From assembly GCF_000283155.1 (NCBI RefSeq), contig NW_004454181.1:25510382-25574381 (forward strand): DNA of 64,000 nucleotides. The letters are read 5' to 3'. The notes under the pieces were generated by a model. It was given only the letters and a program-made list of their open reading frames with translations. It was not told the origin of the DNA and made no database searches. A program made the position numbers and the translations under genes. This document shows positions 56,843-64,000 of this stretch, piece by piece (position 1 is the stretch's first letter; each line of letters begins with the position of its first letter). Source of the stretch: Ceratotherium simum simum. Its lineage: Eukaryota; Chordata; Mammalia; Perissodactyla; Rhinocerotidae.

Positions 56843-57489
56843 TGAAACCAGCAAACAGTTAGCCATTGATGATTAAATAGCTAGGATCTAAAGTTTTTTT
56901 TTCCATTTTTGCAATTACTGGTTCTAGCTTTTAGCTGTTTACCCACCCATTGTTAACTGCTGTTTAGGCAATATGCTATCTGGCTCCCACTAGGTTCCTA
57001 TAGATAACATCTCCCTGGAGCCTGGGTCACCACGGTAATGGGTGTTTGAGCTGTTTTTCAGGAATTAGAACCCCTTATCCACTTCAGGCCTGTTGAGACC
57101 ACCAACCCATCAACGGGCCCACATAGATGTCCGATAAGTGACATTTTGATGTCAAGAGGCTAAAAACTCCACCCTCAGGGTATGCTAACACTGCCATTTT
57201 GTGAACATGTGTCCTATGAAGAGCCGTGAAGTCTGACTACGCTTGCCCAGATCATCAATTACCTTACCTCTCCTCACCTCCAATCATCTATCTCCACATT
57301 TCAGATCACCTTGCCTCCTACCCCATAAATATCCCTGGGTCCCCATTATCAAGGAGGCAGATTTGTGATTTGTTCTCCCATTTTCCTCACTTGGCTGCCT
57401 TGTGATTAAACCCTCTCTCTGCTGCAATCTCGTCATCCCAGTGTTTGGCTTTCTGGGCAATGGGCAAAAACAGACCTGGTTTGATAACA
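56843..57489 (+). repeat. 3' LTR of the provirus
   Basis: Collinear with the 5' LTR, with small indels (for example an extra CAGTTAGC-like insertion near its start and a 2-base loss in GTTAACTGCTG). Ends TTTGATAACA, then AGAC. Confidence 0.88.
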
Positions 57490-57979
57490 AGACAAATGTC
57501 CCAGGACCAGTCTCTGTCTCTCTTCTGTCTCTCTCTCCAGTTTGCTCTCTTTCATATTGGCTTCATGCTCATGCTTGCCTCCCCTTGTGATCTCAGAAAG
57601 GCTGCTGTTACTCTGGATCTGACATCCACTCCTAGTCCCGCCCAGGAGGAAAAGACCAGATTCTTTGTTGCAGACTTGCATTCCATCTCCTGTTCCTCCC
57701 TGAAAGAGTTACTGTGGCAATGGAGAATGGGATGGCTCAGCCTAGTCACAGGCTCTTTTTCTAAGCTGGGCTAACAGTTCAGGAGAGGGTATTGCCTGGG
57801 AGGGAAGTGAAGGCATCGTTCCCAAAGAAGGGGAAATGGATGCTGGTGGCCCCAAACAAACCCAACAAATCATAAACAAATATCTACTGCTGAATCTCAG
57901 GCATCATATTCAGAGATTCTTAAATCACTGATGGTGTGTCAGAGCTTCCCTAAATATTTGATTAAAATTTCATGTTTTA

Positions 57980-58251
57980 TTTATTTATTTATTTTTGTTT
58001 TGTTTTAATTTTTTGGTGAGGAAGATTGGTCCTGAGCTAACATCCATTGCCAATCTTCCTCTTTTTGCTTGAGGAAGACTGGCCCTGAGCTAATGTCTGT
58101 GCCAATCCTCCTCTATTTTGTACGTGGGATGCCTCCACAGCATGGCTTAATGAGTGGTGTGTAGGTTCACACCCGGGATTCGAACTTTTGAATGCTGGGC
58201 TGCACAAGCAGAGCACGAGAACGTAACCACTATATCACCGGGCCAGCCCCC
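57980..58251 (-). mobile_element. ERE-type SINE with 16-bp duplication
   Basis: AAAATTTCATGTTTTA (57964-57979) and AAAATTTCGTGTTTTA (58252-58267). TTTA repeats form its tail. Confidence 0.95.
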
Positions 58252-58267
58252 AAAATTTCGTGTTTTA

Positions 58268-58635
58268 GATCGGTGGTTCTCAAAGTGTGGTCTGGGGTCC
58301 CTAAGGGTCCCTTTAAGGGTCCACAAGGTCCAAATTATTTTCATAATACTACTAAGATGTTATTTGCCTTTTTCACTCTCATTATCTCACAAGTGCACAG
58401 TGGAGTTTTTCAGAGGTTATGTGACGTGGCTACACGATATGTGATGTCGTCATTGCTCTGACAATTAATGGGATGTGTTTGTGCATTCTTACGTTTTAAA
58501 AAGGTCTTAGTTTTAATTTCTAATACAGTAAATATTGATAGATATAACCCACTAAGTAAAAGTTTTTTGAGATCACAATAATTTTTAAGAAAATGAAAGA
58601 ATCCTGAGACCAAAAGTTTGAGAACCAGTGTGAAA
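58268..58635 (+). mobile_element. hAT-Charlie-like element with inverted ends
   Basis: GGTGGTTCTCAAAGTGTGGT at the left and AAAAGTTTGAGAACCAGTG at the right are terminal inverted repeats. The interior has no intact frame. Confidence 0.75.
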
Positions 58636-58802
58636 GGTAGCAGAATGTGTCACCCCATGCCACTTTAACATATTTTGGAGCTGCATATTCTGTTACCCTT
58701 CAGCTGTTTAGACATTAGTTTTACTTTAAAATCTTAAACAAGGAACAACAGACACACAGAAGTGTTACATAGCAAATTTTCACACATTTGAGGCCATCAG
58801 CA

Positions 58803-59170
58803 GTTTAGCTTTTTACGTCAGTCAGGTTCAGCAGGAAGTGACAGAAAACCAAAAGTAGCAGTGACTTAAACCTTACAGAAATTTGTTTTACTCTTGTGTA
58901 AACAAAACTTGGAGGCAAGTTATCAAGGGCTGGGATTGTGGCTCCATGATCATACGAGACCCAGATTCGTTCTATTTGCTTGCTCTGCTACACTCAACAT
59001 GGCGTTTAAACCTCATGTTCCAAAATGGCTGCTTAAACTCCACCCACCCCAATTGCCTTCTGTCAGCATGACATTTCCCAGAAATCGCATATGACACTAC
59101 TACTTATATTCTTTTGGCCAGAACTGAGTTGTATGGCCACACCTACCCTCAAAGGAGTTTGGAAAATTCA
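58803..59170. repeat. Mammal-wide interspersed repeat, unnamed family
   Basis: CAAAATGGCTGCTTAAACTC, TTTGGCCAGAACTGAGTTGT and CCACACCTACCCTCAAAGGA parallel the copy at 46180. Confidence 0.6.
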
Positions 59171-59190
59171 GTTTTAAAAGTTCTCTTTGT

Positions 59191-59431
59191 GGGCTGGCCT
59201 GGTGGCGCAGGCAGTTGGGTGCGCACGCTCCACTGCTGTGGCGCGGGGTTCGCCGGTTGGGATCCTGGGTGCGCACCGATGCACCACACTTGTCAGGCCA
59301 TGCTGTGGCAGCGTCCCATATAGGGTGGAGGAAGATGGGCTTGGATGTTAACCCAGGGCCAGTCTTCCTCAGCAAAAAGAGGAGGATTGGCAGATGTTAG
59401 CTCAGGGCCGATCTTCCTCACACACACAGAA
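59191..59431 (+). mobile_element. ERE-type SINE with 15-bp duplication
   Basis: AAAAGTTCTCTTTGT at 59176-59190 and 59432-59446, exact. Confidence 0.96.
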
Positions 59432-59807
59432 AAAAGTTCTCTTTGTCATGCACCCAGTTAAAGATCAGAGTTTCTATTCCAGAGAAAGAACAGAGTATAA
59501 AATAAAATATCAAGGGTCAACTATCGGGTTAACTTTATTTATGCAGACCTTAGAGTAAAACTTCTCCTTTATTCTATGTTTAATTGCAAAATATCCTGTG
59601 TTTCAAAATAAGCTGTTTAAAAATTGTGACCATTTACAAGTACATATCTGTAAGGGGGTATTTTCTCAATTGTATGGCATAAAAAAATTATTGTTCAATG
59701 AACTGGCTGCAGAGGCTGATTCAAATTTGCAATTGTCATCCAAACCCCAATTTCAGTTTCAAGTTTTTGTGGTCGTCAATGCCTATTCTTCTCATTGACT
59801 GGTTTTA

Positions 59808-60016
59808 TTTTTTTTTCTTATAATTATTTATTTATTTTTCCTCCAAAGCCCCAGTAGATAGTTGTATGTCACAGCTGCACATCCTTCCAGTTGCTATATG
59901 TGGGATGCGGCCTCAGCATGGCCAGAGAAGCAGTGCGTCGGTGCGCGCCTGGGATCCGAACCCGGGCTGCCAGCAGCAGATCGCGGGCACTTAACCACTA
60001 AGCCATGGGGCCAGCC
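59808..60016 (-). mobile_element. ERE-type SINE, short subtype
   Basis: CTCATTGACTGGTTTTA before and CTCATTGCCTGGCTTTA after. Reverse copy. Confidence 0.93.
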
Positions 60017-60336
60017 CTCATTGCCTGGCTTTAAAACACATGTAAAAGAATATGCTCAAAATCAGAAAATAAACACATTGATAAAACGCTACTTTTATTT
60101 ATTTATATAATGCGGTACTCTGTATAATTTTATTTGGGATTGGGGTTGTACTATTAAAGAGTTTGATAGCGATGATCTTCTGAAGGTCCCAGGCCAAAAG
60201 AAGTGTTCTGTCTGGCTATCATTTTGTTCTTAAGCATTTTGAATTTGAATGTCTTTAGACAGGCCAGGTACTCCCATGTTCACCACAGGCTCCACCCCAC
60301 TCTCTTGAGTTAAACTGGACTACTTCACCAAGTCTT

Positions 60337-60579
60337 TTTTTTTTTTTCGTGAGGAAGATAGGCCCTGAGCTAACATCTGCCAATCCTCTTCTGTTTGCTG
60401 AGGAAGACTGGCCCTGGGCTAACATCCGTGCCCATCTTCCTCCACATTATATGGGACGCCGCCACAGCATGGCTTGACAAGCGGTGCGTCAGGTGCGCGC
60501 CTGGGATCCGAACCGGCGAACCCCGGGCCACCGCAGTGGAGCGCGCTCACTTAACCGCTTGCGCCACCGGGCCGGCCCC
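60337..60579 (-). mobile_element. ERE-type SINE
   Basis: CTTCACCAAGTCTT before and CTTTACCAAATCTT after. Reverse copy with a well-kept head (CACCGGGCCGGCCCC). Confidence 0.94.
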
Positions 60580-61384
60580 AACTTTACCAAATCTTAACAT
60601 CTGCCTGATTCTTGGAGGCACCTGAAATTTCTGTCAGACTGTACAGAGAGGGAAGGGACTTGCCTAACATCTGACAAGTATTTGTTGAACTTGGGAAAAA
60701 CCAAGAAGGTGGGTAAGTGCTCTTATAGAGAATAATCACTAAAGTATGACTCAAGCACAGGTTGCGTAAAAGATTGTGGTGGAGGGTGAGGTCAGATGTT
60801 GAATCTTGGAGGTGAGCTGAGAATTGACCATGTGGGAGGTGAGCCTTGACCATGTGGGAGATGGGAAACCACTGGATGTTGAATTTTAAAGGATTTAGGA
60901 TTGTTAGGGAGGTCCTAGGGAGTGCCTCTTTAAAACCAAGGTTAAAATAATCTGTTCTGGAGATGAGCGCAGGTTAAAACAAGGCAGATGGGAATGGCCT
61001 GGGGTTAGTATTAATGGAGAGAAGGGCTGGGTGTGTCGGCCAAGGGAATTTGGGAAAGTCTTCAAGAAAAATAATGGCTCAGATCCATCCCAGCATCTCA
61101 GCTGTCTTTTATGGTCATTAGTATTACAATGAACACTCAGACAAGAATTTGCTTGGTTTCTTGAGAATTCCAAGCAAAGCTGCTAGGACATTCAACCCAG
61201 AGAATGACTCAGGGGCCATAAATTGAATGACCAGGGCCAAGGCTGGTTTGCTGGGCCCTATGGCCAGGACGAGAACAGGGGTCACAGATAATTAACAAGA
61301 AGATCACATTCCAGGAAGCCTGGGCAAGCCAGGGAGGTGCTTCCTGTGTCTGATGAACTGGATTGAGTGAACAAGAGGTAGTGA

Positions 61385-61525
61385 AATAACTGTCATTTAT
61401 TGAGTCTTTTTTATGTGCCAGGCATTATGCTAAGCATTTTAGCTGAAGTATCTCCCTGAATCTTCTTAACTGCCCTGTGGGGATAGATATGATTATCTCT
61501 GTTCTACAGAGGAGAAAATTGAGAG
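61385..61525 (-). mobile_element. MIR SINE fragment
   Basis: TGTCATTTATTGAGTCTTTT, TGTGCCAGGCATTATGCTAA and TCTACAGAGGAGAAAATTGA. Confidence 0.8.
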
Positions 61526-62034
61526 AGAAAGGTGAAAACAATTCTTTGGACTGATTCCTATTGATGTGGTTGGTTGAAAAGTATAATGGATTTCTTTATG
61601 TTATCTCTCTTCAAAGGAAATGGGAGAGTTTGGTATGTTTATTTTAGTACTTGGAGTGAGTTAAGAAAGGCAGTGGGCTGGTGCATTTTGTCCCTCAGCA
61701 TCTACTGACCCTTTCTCCAGTTACAGCTCCTGAGTTTTCCCCTGGAGGACCCCCCCAACCCCACCACCTGTGTTGGGTGGGGAGACTCTACACCCTGCTT
61801 CAGGATAAGAATGCCCCTCAGTCTGGCCAATCAGAGCATTGTGTCCCCTGGTCATGGAGAGGGAACAGCTGTTCCCTCAGCTGTTCTGAAACGCAGTTGG
61901 TCTGGGGAGGAAGTCAGGACATTTGAGTAGGCGGGAGGCCTGGGAGAAAACTGCTTCAGTTTCTTCCAAAATGCACTACTAGGCCAGTGTCTGTTTTTCA
62001 GAATAGCTAACATTCTCTTGAAAATGGCAGATTA

Positions 62035-62333
62035 GGGGCCGGCCCTGTGGGTTAGCGGTTAAGTGCGCGTGTTCCGCTACTGGTGGCCCGGGTTCGGATC
62101 CCGGGCGCGCACCGACGCACTGCTTGTCTGGCCATGCTGAGGCGGCGTTCCACATACAGCAACTAGAAGGATGTACAACTATGACATGCAACTATCTACT
62201 GGGGCTTTGGGGAGAAAAAGGAGGAGGATTGGCAGTAGATGTTAGCTCAGGGTCAGGCTTCCTCAGCAAAAAGAGGAGGATTGGCATGGATGTTAGCTCA
62301 GGGCTGATCTTCCTCACAAAAAAAAAAAAAAAA
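62035..62333 (+). mobile_element. ERE-type SINE, long subtype, exact 15-bp duplication
   Basis: GAAAATGGCAGATTA at 62020-62034 and 62334-62348. The body is nearly consensus, with two GATGTTAGCTCAGGG modules, so it is probably among the youngest copies here. Confidence 0.96.
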
Positions 62334-62959
62334 GAAAATGGCAGATTATGCTAGACCATAGGCTCTGTGAAGGCAGGGACTATGCCAGGTGCATCCCAGT
62401 GCCAAGCACAGTCAACAGTGGATGCTTAATAAATGATCATCGAATGACTGAACGAGTTGTTAGACATATTGATCATTTACTGAATCACAGCTTAACATAA
62501 TTGGAGGGACCCTAGAGATCTTTTAGTCTGATTTCTTCCATCTCACAGAGGAAGACACTAGGGCCAGGGGACTTCTAGTGAGACCAGAACTGGGTGAGAA
62601 TTAGATTCCAGGCCTGGCTCACCTTATAATACCAGAGCTTCTCAAGATGGGATGATTACCACGTTTTGTTCTGATGATGATTTTAGCATGAAATTACACT
62701 AAATCCACAGAGTAAATAAATTATTCCCTTTAAGTCTTTCCCAAGCCTCTGATCACATAGAGGAGAAAGTCTTAGTTTAGAGCTATTAAATTGTTAACAC
62801 CTTTCTAGCACTTGGTAATCTTTCTTTTAACAAGGGGGCTGACTTTAGGCTCAGAGCTTTCATGAGTAACAGAATTAATTTAATCTAATTTGATGTTGTT
62901 ATCTTAATTGTTTCATGGAAAATTTCAAGCTTACTTCAAAGCAAAGAGAATGAATACTA

Positions 62960-63405
62960 TAGTCATGTGTCACCTAACGACAGGGATATGTTCTGAGAAA
63001 TGTGTGTAGTGATTTTGTCGTTGTGCGAACATCATAGAGTGCACTTACACAAACTTAGATGGTACAGCCTACTACTATGTCAAGGCTATATGGTACTAAT
63101 CTTATGCGATATTAGTACTAATCTTACTGTCATATATGTGGTCCGTTGTTGACCAAAATGTCATTATTTTGTAAATTATTTATTTATTTATTTACTTTTC
63201 CCCCAAAGCCCCAGTAGATAGTTGTATGTCATAGTTGCACATCCTTCTAGTTGCTGTATGTGGGACATGGCCTCAGCATGGCCAGAGAAGCGGTACCTCG
63301 GTGCATGCCCGGGATCCGAACCTGGGCCACCAGCAGCAGAGCACGCGCACTTAACCGCTAAGCCATGGGGCTGGCCCCAAAATATCATTATTTTGTGCAC
63401 GACTA
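62960..63405 (+). mobile_element. TA-flanked inverted-repeat DNA transposon, split by a SINE
   Basis: TAGTCATGTGTCACCTAACG at the left and the reverse of ...TTTTGTGCACGACTA at the right are imperfect inverted repeats flanked by TA (62958-62959, 63406-63407), as for Tc1/mariner-Tigger MITEs. Without the SINE it is about 220 bp and non-coding. Confidence 0.8.
63173..63376 (-). mobile_element. ERE-type SINE in a transposon end, 20-bp duplication
   Basis: CCAAAATGTCATTATTTTGT (63153-63172) and CCAAAATATCATTATTTTGT (63377-63396). Reverse copy of the short subtype. Confidence 0.96.
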
Positions 63406-63639
63406 TATGAACCTATCATGTACCCATCACCCAGCTTCAATTACTAACAACATTTTATCAGTTTTGTTTTACATACCCACCTCCATCACAGATGTTTTTT
63501 CAGCAGTATTTCAAAACAAATCTCATCCATTATATCATTATACCCATATATATTTCAGTATGTATAGCTAACAGATAAGGACTTTCTTTTCAATCTAGCC
63601 ACAATTCCATCATCTCGCCTAATACAATTAAAAGTAATT

Positions 63640-64000
63640 CCTTAAAATAGGAGGCCATCAGATAATGGAATATCGCATACACAAGATTTTTTACACAAAC
63701 CTCAAGGTAACCACTAAACAAATAATCAAAACAAAACCACATATGATAAACAAAAAGAAAACTAGAAGAGTCATAAGACAGAACAACCAAACTGAATTGG
63801 CAGTCCGAAACAATTGGGACAAGAAACAAAGGAAATGCAAAAGAACCAGAAAATAAGTGAAAAAACAGCAACATTAAGCCCTCATATATCAATAATTACC
63901 CTAAATGTAAAGGGATTGAACTCTCCAATCAAAAGATACAGAGTGGCAAGGTGGATTAAAAAGCAAGACCCAACAATATGCTGCCTCCAGGAAACACATC
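63640..64000 (+). mobile_element. L1 5' part and ORF2 endonuclease start, runs off edge
   Basis: CTCAAGGTAACCACTAAACA leads into ORF2. From about 63883 the frame reads through an NVKGLNSPIKR segment to CCLQETH at the edge, the N-terminal endonuclease motif of L1 ORF2. The frame is open to the edge but continues outside the window. Confidence 0.8.

Larger units (their letters stand above)
50773..57489 (+). mobile_element. Degraded class I endogenous retrovirus with both LTRs
   Basis: Two direct LTRs of about 646 bp (50773-51418 and 56843-57489), each starting TGAAAC and ending TAACA, bracket about 5.4 kb. A 4-bp AGAC duplication lies at 50769-50772 and 57490-57493. A primer-binding-like TGG... 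segment follows the 5' LTR, and a polypurine tract precedes the 3' LTR. Three SINEs inserted later (54593, 54872, 55683). Gag- and env-like remnants are seen, but no pol is recognised and every frame is broken, so it cannot encode virus. By eye the LTRs differ at roughly one position in ten, indicating an old insertion. Confidence 0.88.
33580..64000. other. Intergenic region downstream of ATOX1
   Basis: No host coding exon is recognised in these 30 kb. In mammals the next gene in this direction is SPARC, tens of kilobases away, so its absence fits. The interval is dominated by the SINE, L1, MIR and ERV insertions listed separately. Confidence 0.6.

Noticed and set aside
50773..57489. Provirus as a source of intact viral genes
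   Set aside because: Gag- and env-like stretches are broken by stops and frameshifts, pol is not recognisable, and three SINEs interrupt it.
33580..64000. SPARC exons downstream of ATOX1
   Set aside because: No sequence resembling the SPARC signal peptide, acidic domain or EF-hand exons was seen. The gene is expected farther to the right.

Overview
This is mammalian nuclear DNA, almost certainly from a perissodactyl (horse, rhinoceros or tapir). It carries about 30 copies of a tRNA-derived SINE that begins GGGGCCGGCCC, has the TTCGGATCCC-type B box, and ends in CTCAGGGCTGATCTTCCTCA plus an A-tract. That is the equine repetitive element (ERE) family. The rest is a normal mammalian mixture of L1, MIR, MaLR, hAT-type and ERV sequence. 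No prokaryotic gene, CRISPR array or operon is present.

The only complete protein gene is ATOX1, the cytosolic copper chaperone. It lies on the + strand with CpG-island exon 1 at about 21.4 kb, exon 2 at 27906-27981, exon 3 at 31093 to about 31266 (stop at 31215-31217), and a 3' UTR exon at 33441 to about 33575. The spliced frame is 68 codons plus stop, and the MxCxxC copper site is intact.

Left of it, a second CpG island at about 10.6-12.2 kb contains a 173-base assembly gap. It has a putative non-coding first exon on the minus strand (donor at 11531-11536) and seven CCAAT/ATTGG boxes. In other mammals the divergent neighbour of ATOX1 is G3BP1, so I infer that this is the G3BP1 promoter and that positions 1 to about 11530 are its long, L1-rich first intron. 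No G3BP1 coding exon is visible.

Between the two promoters, at 12302-12950, is a previously unflagged minus-strand processed retrocopy. It matches the villin-headpiece end of an actin-binding LIM protein (ABLIM3/ABLIM2-like). It has frameshifts, a degraded C-terminus, an AATAAA signal and an A-tract.

Right of ATOX1 (33.6-64 kb) I see no host gene. By synteny this is the gap towards SPARC. It holds an L1 ORF2 fragment broken by serial SINE insertions (40.4-41.5 kb), a solo ERV LTR with a 4-bp target duplication (48885-49548), and a degraded class I provirus with paired LTRs and AGAC target duplications (50773-57489). It also holds a TA-flanked DNA transposon with a SINE inside one end (62960-63405) and the 5' part of an L1 ORF2 running off the right edge.

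I found no novel defence, biosynthetic or mobile-gene system. The most informative points are the ABLIM-like retrocopy inside a CpG-rich promoter region, the CCAAT cluster, the proviral structure, and the ATOX1 3' UTR intron lying about 45-49 nt after the stop codon.
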